This document shows positions 37,497 through 47,002 of a stretch of DNA of 64,000 bases, piece by piece. The notes under the pieces were generated by a model. The model worked only from the letters and a program-made list of their open reading frames with translations, searched no databases and had not been told where the DNA came from. The DNA is from Hydrogenophaga sp. PAMC20947 (GTDB taxonomy: Bacteria > Pseudomonadota > Gammaproteobacteria > Burkholderiales > Burkholderiaceae_C). The stretch's first letter is position 1. Every line of letters starts with the position of its first letter. The DNA lies in the NCBI RefSeq assembly GCF_004795855.1, contig NZ_CP039252.1, positions 3,968,001 to 4,032,000 of the forward strand, in the 5' to 3' direction. A program made the position numbers and the translations under genes.

Positions 37497-37759
37497 CCCC
37501 CCCATCGCTGCTCACTGCGTGTGTGGCTCCGCCCCTCGAGGGGCAACGCTGGACGGCCGGCAAAGCCGGACCATCGGCCTGAACTGGGACCACCCCCATC
37601 GCCACTCACTGCGTGTGTGGCTCCGCCCCTCAAGGGGCAACGCTGGACGGCCGGCAAAGCCGGACCATCGGCGTTCTGGGCTTTGGGGACACTGCGCTCC
37701 GGAGGTGTATTTCCTACCCCCATCGCCGCTCACTGCGGGTGTGGCTCCGCCCTTCGTGG
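37497..37759. repeat. Two and a half copies of an 80-95 bp palindromic repeat
   Basis: Copies at about 37497-37577, 37592-37671 and a partial at 37717-37759. Each starts CCCCATCGC, then CTCACTGCGTGTGTGGCTCC, a GCCCCTCNAGGGGC hairpin and GGCCGGCAAAGCCGG. They lie between the converging DUF1631 and dprA genes and may serve as a bidirectional terminator. The whole 305-bp gap 37494-37798 holds nothing else I can name. Confidence 0.85.
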
Positions 37760-37798
37760 ATTTTGACTTGACCGTGGCTGGCGAGGCCGGGGGGAGGC

Positions 37799-38923
37799 TC
37801 AGCCTTGGTTCAGGCGCTGGAACAGGCCGCCGGGCAGGCGGGCGACTTGGCCGTCGAGTTCCAGCTCCAGCAGCTGGGCTTGCAAGTCTGGGGTGGGCAG
37901 GCCGGTGCGGGCTTGCAGGGCGTCCAGGCTCACCGGGTCGTGGCCCAGGGCTGTCAGCAGGCTGCTTTCTTCGGCGGGGTGGTCTTCTTCGCTGGTTGCC
38001 GCTGCGGGGGTGCGCCGAACCGGGCCGCTGTCCCATTGCAGGTCTTCCAGGATGTCTTGTGCCGATTCCACCAGCTTGGCGCCTTGGCGGATCAGGGCGT
38101 GGCAGCCGCGGGACTGGGGCGCGTGGATGGAGCCTGGAATGGCGAAGACATCGCGGCCTTGCTCGGCGGCCAGGCGGGCTGTGATCAGGGAGCCCGACTG
38201 CACGGCGGCTTCGACCACCAGGGTGCCTTGCGCCAGACCCGCGATGATGCGGTTGCGTTGCGGAAAGTGGGCAGGCAAGGGCGGTGTGCCCAAGGGGTAT
38301 TCACTGATGAGGGCGCCGCCTTGCGAGGCGATGCGGTGGGCGAGATCCAGGTGGCGTTTGGGGTAGACGCGGTCCAGGCCCGTTCCGACGACGGCCAGGG
38401 TGGGCGCCCCAGCCTCCAGGGCGCCTTCGTGCGCCGCACCATCCACGCCCAGCGCCAGGCCGGAGACGATGCACAAACCGGCCTCGCCCATGGCTCGGGC
38501 GAATTGGTGGGCGTTGGCCTGGCCTTGGGGCGTGGGGTTGCGGCTGCCCACCACGGCGAGTTTCTGGCGGTGGCTCAGTGCGCGCAAATCCCCCAGCACA
38601 TAGAGCATGAGCGGGGGATCCGCCATTTCCAGCAATTCAGGGGGGTACGAGGCATCGCCCAGTGCGATCACGTGGTGATCGGGGGATGCGGCCAGCCAGG
38701 CAGCCAGCCGCTCCCGGGCCTCGGGCCAATCTTCGGGGGCTTGTTGCAGCGCCGAACCGAGCCGCTCACCCACGACGGCCTGCAAGGCCGCCGCCGGTTG
38801 CTCAAAAATGGCTTCGGGCGATCCAAAGGCCGCCAGCAAACGCCGCGCGGTTTCGTTGCCGACGCCGCGCGTCAGCAGGAGTCTGAGCCAGGCGCCCTGT
38901 TCGGCACTGACCACGAGGGTCAA
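37799..38923 (-). CDS. dprA: DNA processing protein DprA
   Basis: A 374-residue protein that binds incoming single-stranded DNA and loads RecA during natural transformation. An N-terminal SAM-like region is followed by the Rossmann domain (VGSRNPTPQGQANAHQFAR, IVSGLALGVDGAAHEGAL, HFPQRNRIIAGL) and a C-terminal winged helix (about 315-370). The start appears to be TTG 38923, whose codon overlaps the stop of the LysM gene (TTGA); a GTG three codons on is possible. Coupled to the LysM gene, as often seen in Burkholderiales. Confidence 0.94.
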   Translation of the reverse strand: MTLVVSAEQGAWLRLLLTRGVGNETARRLLAAFGSPEAIFEQPAAALQAVVGERLGSALQQAPEDWPEARERLAAWLAASPDHHVIALGDASYPPELLEMADPPLMLYVLGDLRALSHRQKLAVVGSRNPTPQGQANAHQFARAMGEAGLCIVSGLALGVDGAAHEGALEAGAPTLAVVGTGLDRVYPKRHLDLAHRIASQGGALISEYPLGTPPLPAHFPQRNRIIAGLAQGTLVVEAAVQSGSLITARLAAEQGRDVFAIPGSIHAPQSRGCHALIRQGAKLVESAQDILEDLQWDSGPVRRTPAAATSEEDHPAEESSLLTALGHDPVSLDALQARTGLPTPDLQAQLLELELDGQVARLPGGLFQRLNQG

Positions 38924-40200
38924 GGATTGACGAAGCGATCGCCGATCTTGACGCCATCGTTGATTTGTAGCACCAACGCGTAGGAAACCTTGTCAAAGGT
39001 GCGGAACACCATCATCAGGCCGTTGCGTTCACCTGGCAGGCGCACCTTGGGCCGGCTGTCGTCGGTCTTGTCGGTGACGAGGTTGGTGTCGCGCAGCAAG
39101 GCGAAGACGTTGCCGTTGGACACGCCGTGCTCGAGGCCCCGGTTGATGGAAACGACCTGGTTCTGAGCGGCATAGAGCACCGCGTTGCCGTACACCGACA
39201 CGATGCGGCCATCGATGGGCAGCGCGGGCGCACTGGGAACGTAGTTGCTGAATTCCCGTGGTGGCTCGGGCAACAAGCGATCGCCGACGCGCATTTCTTC
39301 TTTGGCGCGAACGATGTCGATGGTGGCGGGCACGATTTCAGTTTTGGGGGCCTCCACTTGCGCGGTGGGCTTGTAGTCGCCTTTGCCAATCGTCTCGGGT
39401 GGCATTTCGACGTTCCGGCGGGATTCGTCTCGCACGATATAAGCGCCGCCCACATATTGCGCTTCGTAGCCCAACACTTCCCCGGTGCCGGGGTCTTTCA
39501 GTGGCGTGGCATTGCGGAACACCCGGTACTGGCGAGGCTGGCCTTTGGCTGTGCTGAGGGGTTCGCCCTCGCCGTTGGGTCCGTAGAGCGAGCGGGCATA
39601 GGCGCGATCACCCGCCGTGAGCAGCACCCGGTTCTCTGGCGTGGCCACGATGCGGGGTGCGCGCGCGAAGGTGTCCTCGTCCACGATCATGGGCTCGGTC
39701 AGGAAGGCTTCGATGGCCTGCATGGAAACGGCCGGGATGGCCGAGTCGGACAGGCTTTCCGAGCGAATGCGCGGTGACACGCGCACTTCGGTGGGGGCAC
39801 CGTCGGGGCGCTTGGTCGTCAGACGGGCGCGACCATTGCTGGTGTCGAGGAACAATTCCTGACCGGGGTAGATCCGGTGGGGGTTTTTGATGTCGTCGAG
39901 GTTCATGCCCCAGAGGTCGGGCCAGCGCCATGGGCTCTTGAGGAAGAGGCCGGAGATGGCCCAGAGGGTGTCGCCGCGCTTGACCTTGTAGCTGGCCGGC
40001 GCATTGGACGCCAGCTCAGACAATGGAACGCCCGCTTCGGCCACCTGGGTGGCGCGGTCGCGCTGACCTTTGGTGATGGGGTAGTTTTGCGCCCAAACGC
40101 TACCACTGGCCAAGGCGCCGAGCAGCAAAACGGCCCCTGCGAGTGGTCGCAGGTGGTGCCGAGAAAGGGATGGATTGGTGCAGCTGGTATTCAATGGCAT
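38920..40200 (-). CDS. LysM domain cell-wall-binding protein
   Basis: A 426-residue exported protein. I chose ATG 40200, which has a GGGGG-type ribosome site just upstream and begins a signal peptide (about 14-38, ending SVWA-QN); longer in-frame extensions lack coding character. Residues 70-119 form one LysM (YKVKRGDTLWAISGLFL ... IYPGQELFL), which binds peptidoglycan. The remainder matches the common neighbour of dprA in betaproteobacteria, with no catalytic motif visible. It probably works in the periplasm or at the outer membrane. Confidence 0.9.
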   Translation of the reverse strand: MPLNTSCTNPSLSRHHLRPLAGAVLLLGALASGSVWAQNYPITKGQRDRATQVAEAGVPLSELASNAPASYKVKRGDTLWAISGLFLKSPWRWPDLWGMNLDDIKNPHRIYPGQELFLDTSNGRARLTTKRPDGAPTEVRVSPRIRSESLSDSAIPAVSMQAIEAFLTEPMIVDEDTFARAPRIVATPENRVLLTAGDRAYARSLYGPNGEGEPLSTAKGQPRQYRVFRNATPLKDPGTGEVLGYEAQYVGGAYIVRDESRRNVEMPPETIGKGDYKPTAQVEAPKTEIVPATIDIVRAKEEMRVGDRLLPEPPREFSNYVPSAPALPIDGRIVSVYGNAVLYAAQNQVVSINRGLEHGVSNGNVFALLRDTNLVTDKTDDSRPKVRLPGERNGLMMVFRTFDKVSYALVLQINDGVKIGDRFVNP

Positions 40201-40540
40201 GTAATGGCCCCCGGGCAAGCACCTGCCTCCAAGTCCGCGCTGAGCTGCGCAGTCCCAGTGGATGGGGTGCTTTTTGTCTTGACAATTCGCATTTGATTTT
40301 GCGCCCAAGCCCTTGATTAGGCAATGTTTATGGCATTTGGTGCGCACGCTCGGGGCCAAAAGTGGCGAAAATACCGACAAACCTGTCTGCTTGTCGCTTT
40401 CTGTCCTGCCCGCCAGGCCGAAGGCCATCAGGCGCGGCCGATCGCTCCGCGGTCTGCCTTGTGTGGGGATCGGCTGCTCATTCGGTTGTTCCCATGTGTC
40501 CTTTTTCCCGATCTGTTGATCTGTTGTTGTCTCTACTGCC
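40201..40540. other. Divergent promoter region between the LysM gene and def
   Basis: 340 bp with no credible gene. It should hold the promoters for the minus-strand LysM-dprA pair and for def. AT-rich patches at about 40265-40330 and 40360-40400 are the likely sites, but no hexamer pair is convincing. Confidence 0.5.
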
Positions 40541-41062
40541 ATGACGTCTCCTGCACTGTTGCCCATTTTGTGTTTCCCGGACCCGCGTTTGCACACGGTC
40601 GCCAAGCCTGTTGTGGCGGTGGACGCGCGCATTCGCGAGCTGATCGAGGGCATGTTTGCGACCATGTACGAGGCCAGTGGCATTGGTCTGGCGGCCACGC
40701 AGGTGGATGTGCACGAGCGCCTGGTGGTCATTGACGTGAGCGAAACACGCGATCAGCGCCTGGTGCTGATCAATCCCGAGATCGAATGGGCCAGCCCGGA
40801 AACCCGCAAGGGTGAAGAGGGTTGCCTGTCGGTGCCGGGCATTTATGACGGGGTGGAGCGCTCTGTGGCGGTGCGGGTGCGGGCCCAGGATGCCAACGGC
40901 GTTGTGCGCACGATCGAGGCGGAAGACATGCTGGCCGTGTGTATTCAGCACGAAATGGACCACCTGATGGGCAAGGTGTTTGTGGAGTACCTGTCGCCGC
41001 TGAAGCGCAGCCGCATCAAGAGCAAGATGGTGAAGGCCCAGCGCGAAGCGGAGCGGGACTGA
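40541..41062 (+). CDS. def: Peptide deformylase
   Basis: A 173-residue metalloenzyme that removes the formyl group from nascent protein N-termini. All three motifs are intact: GIGLAATQ (47-54), EGCLSVP with the metal ligand Cys95, and HEMDH with His137, the catalytic Glu138 and His141. The following lipoprotein gene begins at its stop (TGATG) and fmt is 120 bp beyond, so formylation and deformylation genes sit together as usual. Confidence 0.97.
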   Translation: MTSPALLPILCFPDPRLHTVAKPVVAVDARIRELIEGMFATMYEASGIGLAATQVDVHERLVVIDVSETRDQRLVLINPEIEWASPETRKGEEGCLSVPGIYDGVERSVAVRVRAQDANGVVRTIEAEDMLAVCIQHEMDHLMGKVFVEYLSPLKRSRIKSKMVKAQREAERD

Positions 41063-41556
41063 TGCGCTTGGCGGTCCGCACCATGGGCCTTGGCATCGCC
41101 ATGCTGCTGGCGGGCTGTTCCCTCATGCCCGAGCGTGTGCCGTTGGGAGCCACCCGCAGCGAGATCGAAAACCGGCTCGGGCAGCCGACGTCTGTGTATG
41201 CGCTGGCTGATGGCACCCGGCTGCAGTACTCGCGCCAGCCCGCTGGCCAACAGGTTTACAACCTGGACCTCGATGGCAGCGGACACCTGCGCCAGACCGA
41301 GCAGGTGATGGCCGCCGCCTGGCTGCAACGCATTGAAGTCGGCCGCTGGACGCGTGAAACCGCCGAGTTGTATCTGGGCCGGCCAGCGCTGGTCGAGCGC
41401 GTGGCAAGCTGGGACGGCGACATTTGGACCTACCGCTTTCAGGAGATCACCGGCCCGCGCCAGGTTCACCTTCATCTGGACGCCGCTGGCGTGGTGCGGC
41501 GCGTGATGTTCACCGACGAGCCCCTGCCCGAGGCTGCGGCTGACTTTGGGCGCTGA
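41062..41556 (+). CDS. Small lipoprotein with BamE/SmpA-like fold
   Basis: A 164-residue probable lipoprotein: signal sequence with lipobox LLAGC and Cys19. The segment RSEIENRLGQPTSVYALADGTRLQYSRQ followed by VYNLDLDGSG resembles the beta-alpha repeat of SmpA/OmlA-type proteins, repeated once more at about 95-135. The start ATG 41062 overlaps the def stop. Outer membrane or inner membrane facing periplasm; role not known. Confidence 0.75.
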   Translation: MRLAVRTMGLGIAMLLAGCSLMPERVPLGATRSEIENRLGQPTSVYALADGTRLQYSRQPAGQQVYNLDLDGSGHLRQTEQVMAAAWLQRIEVGRWTRETAELYLGRPALVERVASWDGDIWTYRFQEITGPRQVHLHLDAAGVVRRVMFTDEPLPEAAADFGR

Positions 41557-41619
41557 AGCACCCGCGCACCCCTTCTTCCCATTCCACCCCGACCACCGCG
41601 TTTTCGCTCCGCCTTTTCC

Positions 41620-42600
41620 ATGAGAATCATCTTCGCCGGTACGCCCGAGTTCGCCCGAGTGGCTTTGGAGCGCCTGCACCGCGCCGGTTTTGACATTGTG
41701 CTGGTGCTGAGTCAGCCCGACCGACCCGCCGGGCGCGGGATGAAGCTGCAGGCTTCGCCCGTCAAACAATATGCGGTGGCCCACGGCATGCCGGTGGCGC
41801 AGCCGCGCAGCTTGCGCCTGGACGGCAAATACCCCGAAGAAGCGGCCGCCGCGCAGATAGCGATCCGAGACGCGCAGGCCGATGTCATGGTGGTGGCCGC
41901 CTACGGGCTGATCTTGCCCCAATGGGTGCTGGACACGCCGGCCCGGGGTTGCCTCAATATCCACGCGTCTTTGCTGCCGCGCTGGCGCGGCGCCGCGCCG
42001 ATTCACCGGGCCATCGAGGCCGGCGATGCCGAAACCGGTGTGACCATCATGCAGATGGACGCGGGGCTGGACACGGGCGACATGCTGGTGTGTGAGCGCG
42101 TGGCCATTGCGCCTGAGGACACCACGGGTTTGTTGCACGACAAGCTCGCAGACCTGGGTGGGCGGCTGATGGTGGAGGCGCTGGAGATGGCGGCTTGTGG
42201 CGGCTTGACCGCAGAGCGGCAACCCGAGGCCGGTGTGACCTATGCCCACAAGATTGACAAGGCCGAAGCCGCGATCGACTGGAACGATCCTGCGCTGACC
42301 ATCGCCCGGCGGGTGCGCGCGTTCAACCCGGCGCCAGGCGCTGCGGGTGTGCTGGGAGGCGAGCCGGTGAAGGTTTGGGCGGCCCACGCCGAGACAGGGG
42401 GCACCCACGCTGGTGCTGCGGGCGAGGTACTGGCGGTGGCCAGCGATGGCGTGCGTGTGGGCACGGGGGACGGTGTGTTGTGCCTGACCGAGTTGCAGCG
42501 GGCGGGCGGCAAGCGCCTGCCTGTGGCGGATTTCCTGCGGGGCCAGAGCATGGCCGTGGGTCAGCTGTTCACCGCAGCCCCACCGCGGGACGTGCGCTGA
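41620..42600 (+). CDS. fmt: Methionyl-tRNA formyltransferase
   Basis: A 326-residue cytosolic enzyme that formylates initiator Met-tRNA with 10-formyltetrahydrofolate. It starts [16 protein letters not shown], and the catalytic region [20 protein letters not shown] contains the Asn/His/SLLP motif; the conserved Asp is in [13 protein letters not shown]. The C-terminal OB-like domain (about 210-315) binds tRNA. Length normal. azlC begins inside its stop codon (TGATG). Confidence 0.97.
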   Translation: MRIIFAGTPEFARVALERLHRAGFDIVLVLSQPDRPAGRGMKLQASPVKQYAVAHGMPVAQPRSLRLDGKYPEEAAAAQIAIRDAQADVMVVAAYGLILPQWVLDTPARGCLNIHASLLPRWRGAAPIHRAIEAGDAETGVTIMQMDAGLDTGDMLVCERVAIAPEDTTGLLHDKLADLGGRLMVEALEMAACGGLTAERQPEAGVTYAHKIDKAEAAIDWNDPALTIARRVRAFNPAPGAAGVLGGEPVKVWAAHAETGGTHAGAAGEVLAVASDGVRVGTGDGVLCLTELQRAGGKRLPVADFLRGQSMAVGQLFTAAPPRDVR

Positions 42601-43343
42601 TGTTTTTCCAGAAAGAATTGCGCCGCCAGCCCGAATTCTGGGAGGGCGTGCGCGAGCAGAGCAACGTGTCGGTGGGCATTGCTGCCTGGGGCCTGATGAC
42701 CGGCGTGGCCATGGTGGAGTCGGGGCTCTCGGCGCTGGAAGCCGTGCTGATGACGTTGATCGTTTTTGCCGGTAGCGCTCAGCTGGCGGCGGTGCCGATG
42801 CTGGTCGGTGGTGCCCCGGTGTGGGTGATCGTGGCGGCCGCCTTCTGTGTGAACCTGCGTTTCGTGGTGTTTTCGGCCCATCTGCGGCCCTACATGATGC
42901 ACCTGCCCTTGTGGCAGCGCCTGGTCAGTGGCTATGTGATGGTGGATCTGACTTACGTCTTTTTCACGCGGCGCTTTCCGGTGCCCGGCACCACGCCGCA
43001 AGAGCGGCTCAGCCAGCAGGCCTACATGATGGGCAACTGCGCCATCAATTACCTGGCCTGGATGGGCGCCAGTCTGGTCGGTATCGCCTTGTCCAGCGCT
43101 GTCCCCACCGCCTGGGGTCTGGGTTTTGCCGGCATTCTGGCGCTGGTGGGTGTGCTCGCGTCCATGGCCAGTTCGGGTCTGCGGGTGGTCTCGGCGGGGG
43201 TGGCTGGTACCGCCGCGGTGGCGGCCTGGGCGCTGCCTTTGAAGCTCAACATCGTGGTGGCGATCGCCAGCGCGGTCGCGGTGTGCCTGGTGATTGAAGC
43301 GATGCGCCCGCCGCGTGACCCATTGGGAGCGCACGGTGTTTGA
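42600..43343 (+). CDS. azlC: AzlC family branched-chain amino acid exporter subunit
   Basis: A 247-residue membrane protein with about six to eight spans of the AzlC/YgaZ family, which exports branched-chain amino acids with a small AzlD partner. VSVGIAAWGLMTGVAMVESG, FAGSAQLAAVPML and NLRFVVFSAHLRPYM are typical. ATG 42600 overlaps the fmt stop. azlD follows and overlaps its 3' end, so both are one unit. Confidence 0.93.
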   Translation: MFFQKELRRQPEFWEGVREQSNVSVGIAAWGLMTGVAMVESGLSALEAVLMTLIVFAGSAQLAAVPMLVGGAPVWVIVAAAFCVNLRFVVFSAHLRPYMMHLPLWQRLVSGYVMVDLTYVFFTRRFPVPGTTPQERLSQQAYMMGNCAINYLAWMGASLVGIALSSAVPTAWGLGFAGILALVGVLASMASSGLRVVSAGVAGTAAVAAWALPLKLNIVVAIASAVAVCLVIEAMRPPRDPLGAHGV

Positions 43344-43671
43344 TCTGGACCCACGCACCCTCATCACCATCCTTGCACTGGGGGTGGTGAGCGTGCTCAC
43401 ACGCAGCCTGTTTTTTATCTCCAGCAGCCCGTGGACGCTGCCGCGCTGGGCCCAGCGCGGGCTGAATTACGCACCGATCGCCGCGCTGGCCGCGGTGGTG
43501 GTTCCCGAGATCGTGATGGCGCAAGGCGCATTGATCACCCCCTGGTCCGATGCCCGTGTGTACGCGACGATCGCGGGCTTGGGCTGGTTTTACTGGAAGC
43601 GCGGCGTGCTGGGCACCATCGTGACGGGCATGGCGGTGTACCTGCCACTGCACCTGGGCCTGGGGTGGTGA
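43336..43671 (+). CDS. azlD: AzlD domain membrane protein
   Basis: A 111-residue protein with three to four spans, the usual partner of AzlC. GVVSVLTRSLFF, YAPIAALAAVVVPEIVM and GWFYWKRGVLGTIVTGM fit the AzlD family. I chose GTG 43336, with GGGAGC six bases before it and an eight-base overlap with azlC; the longer frame from 43294 would lie inside azlC. Confidence 0.9.
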   Translation: MFDLDPRTLITILALGVVSVLTRSLFFISSSPWTLPRWAQRGLNYAPIAALAAVVVPEIVMAQGALITPWSDARVYATIAGLGWFYWKRGVLGTIVTGMAVYLPLHLGLGW

Positions 43672-43725
43672 GCGGGCCGTGCGCGGAGGTGGGACAATGC
43701 CCAGTTGGTTCCACTGCGCGCCGCA

Positions 43726-43742
43726 TTTCATGCGGCCTTAAG
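43726..43742 (+). promoter_or_regulatory. Degenerate PmrA-like direct repeat before the GT2 gene
   Basis: TTTCAT, five bases, CTTAAG: half-sites spaced 11 bp like the better sites at 48790 and 51023, and a -10-like CAGACT follows ten bases later (43753-43758). The first half-site matches poorly, so this is a weak call. Confidence 0.3.
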
Positions 43743-43814
43743 CTAGTGGCGCCAGACTGAAGGTTTTTTGCGTCTCGCTGGCGCGGCCTTGGTCCAATCC
43801 AATTTTCCCGAACC

Positions 43815-44615
43815 ATGACTTCTTTTGCTGCCCATTCCGACGCTGCCGCGCCGCTGATCTCGGTGTTGATTCCGGCCAAAAATGAGGCGGGCAACATCGG
43901 CCAGCTGGTGGCCGAGGTGTCGGCTGCGTTGAAGCCGGTGTGTGCGTTTGAGGTGGTGCTGGTGGACGACGGCAGCACCGACGGAACCGCTGCCGAGTTC
44001 ATTCAGAGCTGCCAGGAACTGGGCGCTCAGGGCCAGCTGTTGCAGCACCAGGCCAGCGTGGGCCAGAGCACCGCGGTGGCCACGGCGGCCCGCCATGCCT
44101 TGGGCCGCTTTCTGGTGACCATCGACGGTGATGGGCAAAACGACCCGGCCGATATTCCCGCTCTGCTGCGCGCGGCGCAAGAGGTGGAGCCGACGGCCGA
44201 ACATTTCTGCATCGCGGGCTATCGCAAGAACCGGCAAGACACCGAGTGGAAAAAATTCCAGTCGCGCATTGCCAATGGTGTGCGCCAGCGCATCTTGAAC
44301 GACCAGGTGCCTGATTCGGGTTGCGGCCTCAAGCTGATCCCCAAGCAAACCTGGGACGTGCTGCCGTATTTTGACCACATGCACCGCTTCATCCCCGCCC
44401 TGGTGTGCCGCATCGGCGGCACGATACGGGTGGTGCCGGTGAACCACCGCGCGCGCCATGTGGGCGTGTCCAAGTACACCGCCTGGAACCGCCTGTGGGT
44501 GGGGCTGGTGGACATGGCCGGCGTTGCCTGGCTGACGCGCCGGGCCAAGCACCCGGTGTTGGCGGGACACCAGCGGGTGGCGCCCGCCACCGCAGTTCAT
44601 GAAAAGTCTTCTTAA
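43815..44615 (+). CDS. GT2 polyprenyl-phosphate sugar transferase (dolichol-phosphate mannosyltransferase-like)
   Basis: A 266-residue GT-A enzyme of the DPM1/ArnC-type. ISVLIPAKNEAGNIGQL, DDGSTDGT (51-58), TIDGDGQNDPAD (102-113) and the late VNHRARHVGVSKY are diagnostic. Enzymes of this group charge undecaprenyl or dodecaprenyl phosphate with one sugar at the cytoplasmic side, for a GT-C enzyme to use in the periplasm; an ArnT-like GT39 gene follows two genes on. It lacks the C-terminal spans of ArnC. The 3' end overlaps the TVP38 gene by 17 bp. Confidence 0.85.
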   Translation: MTSFAAHSDAAAPLISVLIPAKNEAGNIGQLVAEVSAALKPVCAFEVVLVDDGSTDGTAAEFIQSCQELGAQGQLLQHQASVGQSTAVATAARHALGRFLVTIDGDGQNDPADIPALLRAAQEVEPTAEHFCIAGYRKNRQDTEWKKFQSRIANGVRQRILNDQVPDSGCGLKLIPKQTWDVLPYFDHMHRFIPALVCRIGGTIRVVPVNHRARHVGVSKYTAWNRLWVGLVDMAGVAWLTRRAKHPVLAGHQRVAPATAVHEKSS

Positions 44616-45291
44616 GCCTTTGCTGCTGGCCCTGGTTCTGGGCCTGGCGTTTTTCTCTATCCACCTGGGCTGGTGGGGATCTGTCACGGAAGATGTGCTG
44701 CTGCAACGGCTGTTTGCCCAGCACTGGATGGTGGCCTGGCCGGTGTTCGTTCTGGGCTCCGTGGTGTACACCGCGCTGGGCGGACCGCGCCAGGTGCTGG
44801 CGCTGAGCTGTGGTGTCTTGTTTGGCGGATTCTATGGTGCGCTGCTCGGCACCCTGCTCACCGGCTTGGGGGCGTTGCTCACCATGGTGGCGGTGCAGCG
44901 TCTGAGCCTGGTCTGGGTGCGCGAACGCTATGCCAGCCGCATTGCGGTGGTGAGGGCGGTGCTGGCGGAAGACACCTGGGTGTGGGTGTGTGTGATCCGG
45001 CTCATGCCGGTGGGCAGCAACCTGGTCACCAACATCGCGGCGGCTTTGTCGGATCTGCGCCTGATTTCGGTCTTTTTTGGCAGCCTGCTGGGCTACCTGC
45101 CGCAGATGCTGATCTTCAGCTTCGCCGGCGCGGGCTTTGCGTTGCACGATGGCTCGCAGCTCTGGATCAGCCTGGGCATGCTGGTGTTTTCCACCGCGCT
45201 GGGGCTGTACCTGTACCACCACGGATTCAAACAGCGCCTGCGGCGCTTCAAGCTAGAACATGCCCATGACGCTCAGCAACCCGCTGTCTGA
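44599..45291 (+). CDS. TVP38/TMEM64 (DedA-superfamily) membrane protein
   Basis: A 230-residue inner membrane protein with about five to six hydrophobic segments. The central GPRQVLALSCGVLFGGFYGAL and the RLMPVGSNLVTNIAAALSDL re-entrant motif with Arg/Pro are characteristic of TVP38/VTT-domain proteins, which are linked to lipid carrier recycling and flipping. Location between a polyprenyl-phosphate sugar transferase and an ArnT-like enzyme suggests it helps flip the charged lipid carrier. It overlaps both neighbours. Confidence 0.85.
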   Translation: MKSLLKPLLLALVLGLAFFSIHLGWWGSVTEDVLLQRLFAQHWMVAWPVFVLGSVVYTALGGPRQVLALSCGVLFGGFYGALLGTLLTGLGALLTMVAVQRLSLVWVRERYASRIAVVRAVLAEDTWVWVCVIRLMPVGSNLVTNIAAALSDLRLISVFFGSLLGYLPQMLIFSFAGAGFALHDGSQLWISLGMLVFSTALGLYLYHHGFKQRLRRFKLEHAHDAQQPAV

Positions 45292-47002
45292 ACCCTCGGC
45301 CCGCCGGCACACTTTCTGGTGGCTGCTGGCGCTGATCGTGGTCTTGTTGCTGGGCGTGGGCCTGCGCTACCCCTGGCCGGCGGATGAGCCGCGATTTGCC
45401 CAGATTGCGCGCGAAATGGTGGAGAGCGGTCAGTGGCTTTTCCCCACGCGCGGCGGGGAGTACTACCCCGACAAGCCCCCGGTGTTCATGTGGATCAGCG
45501 CGGCCTTCTTTGCGTTGATCGGTCACCTCAAGGTGTCTTTCCTGCTGCCCAGCATTTTTGCCGCCATTGGCACGCTGCTGCTGGTGCACGATCTGGGCAA
45601 GCGGCTGTGGAATGAGCAGGTGGCGTTCTGGGCGGTGCTGGTGCTGGCGTTCACGCCGCAGTTCTTGCTGCAGGGCAAGGCTGCGCAGATTGACGCCCTG
45701 GTCACGTTCTGGATCACGCTGGGTTGTTACGGATTGGTGCGCCATTTCATCACCGGGCCCCATTGGCGCTGGTATTTTGTGAGCTGGGTGGCAATGGGCC
45801 TGGGCATCATGACCAAGGGCGTGGGCTTTTTGCCTTTGCTGATGCTGTTGCCGTTGGCGCTGTGGGCGAAAAACCCGCTGGGCGCTTGCGGGGTCGACAA
45901 GGTCTGGCGCTGGCGGGCCGCTGCCGGGCTGCTGGTGTTGCTCCTGACCGTGGCCTGCTGGCTGGGCCCGATGCTGTGGCAGGTGCATGCGCAAGGGACA
46001 GACGACTTGCTCGCCTACCGCAACAACATCCTGTTTCGCCAGACCGCCGAACGCTACGCCAACGCGTGGGGCCACATCAAGCCCTGGCACTACTTCCTGA
46101 CCCAGGCGATGCCACTGGTGTGGTTCCCGCTGCCCTTTGTGTTGCTGGCCCTGATCAAGCCGCTGGTGGCCTTGTTGCGCACCGATGCCAAGCTGCGTGT
46201 GCTGCTGGTGTGGGTGGCGCTGGTGGTGGTGTTTTTCTCCATCAGCAAGGGCAAGCGCGAGGTGTACATCTTCCCTGCGCTGCCGATGCTGGCGCTGGTG
46301 GTGGCGGTGTTGTGGAACAGCGCCCGCGCGTCCCGCCCGGCCCGGGTGCTGGCGGCGGTGCTGCCCTGGATCCTGGGGCTGGTCGCTGTGGGTATTTCGG
46401 CGCTGGGGGCGGTGATCCAGTGGGCGCCCCACAAGCTATCGGCGCGGTTGCAGGATTACAGCGAGTTGCTGGACACGCTGGGCCTGCCGCTGGTGGGTCT
46501 GGGCGTGGTGCTGCTGGTGTTGCTGGTGGCTTTGCGCCGGCGCGATCTGTTTGTGCGCATGGCGGTCAACAGCCTGGCGATCTGGGTGTTTGTGTCGCTG
46601 GTCGCCTGGCCTCGGGTAGACCCGCACCGCACGCCGCAGCAGATCATGGTGGATGTGGAAGAACACCTGCCCGCGGGCGCCGAGCTGGGTCTGTTGCAGT
46701 TCAAGGAGCAGTTTTTGCTGTTCAGCCAGCGCAAGCTGACCCATTTCAGCTACCTGTCGCCCTTGAGCGAGCAGGAACGGCGCGCCTGGGCCTGGGTGCA
46801 TGAAGCGCCGAACCGGTTTGTGCTCACGCCCACCGATGCCGAGCTGGCGTGTTTTGATGTCACGCGGGCGATTTCACTGGGCGAGGCGCACCGCCGCGAG
46901 TGGGTGCTGTTGGGCACCGATTCGCTGAGCGCCACCTGTGCCCCTCCGTTGCGTGACAAGCGTTTTGTTTACCAACCCCGCCTTGAGGGGGTCTTGCCAT
47001 GA
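45260..47002 (+). CDS. ArnT-like glycosyltransferase family 39/83
   Basis: A 580-residue GT-C membrane enzyme with about ten to twelve spans. The first periplasmic loop holds ADEPRFAQIAREMVESGQW with the acidic pair Asp42-Glu43 and later YYPDKPPVFMW, matching ArnT/PMT-type lipid-linked sugar transferases. It should move a sugar from a polyprenyl phosphate onto lipid A, core or another periplasmic acceptor. The start may be Met1 (45260) or Met3 (45266). No arnA, arnB or arnD is present, so the sugar may not be L-Ara4N. It overlaps the epimerase gene as ATGA. Confidence 0.85.
   Translation: MPMTLSNPLSEPSARRHTFWWLLALIVVLLLGVGLRYPWPADEPRFAQIAREMVESGQWLFPTRGGEYYPDKPPVFMWISAAFFALIGHLKVSFLLPSIFAAIGTLLLVHDLGKRLWNEQVAFWAVLVLAFTPQFLLQGKAAQIDALVTFWITLGCYGLVRHFITGPHWRWYFVSWVAMGLGIMTKGVGFLPLLMLLPLALWAKNPLGACGVDKVWRWRAAAGLLVLLLTVACWLGPMLWQVHAQGTDDLLAYRNNILFRQTAERYANAWGHIKPWHYFLTQAMPLVWFPLPFVLLALIKPLVALLRTDAKLRVLLVWVALVVVFFSISKGKREVYIFPALPMLALVVAVLWNSARASRPARVLAAVLPWILGLVAVGISALGAVIQWAPHKLSARLQDYSELLDTLGLPLVGLGVVLLVLLVALRRRDLFVRMAVNSLAIWVFVSLVAWPRVDPHRTPQQIMVDVEEHLPAGAELGLLQFKEQFLLFSQRKLTHFSYLSPLSEQERRAWAWVHEAPNRFVLTPTDAELACFDVTRAISLGEAHRREWVLLGTDSLSATCAPPLRDKRFVYQPRLEGVLP

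Noticed and set aside
40201..40731. A longer N-terminus for the LysM protein
   Set aside because: The extra 177 residues have no signal peptide or coding character and cross into def; ATG 40200 with a signal peptide fits better.
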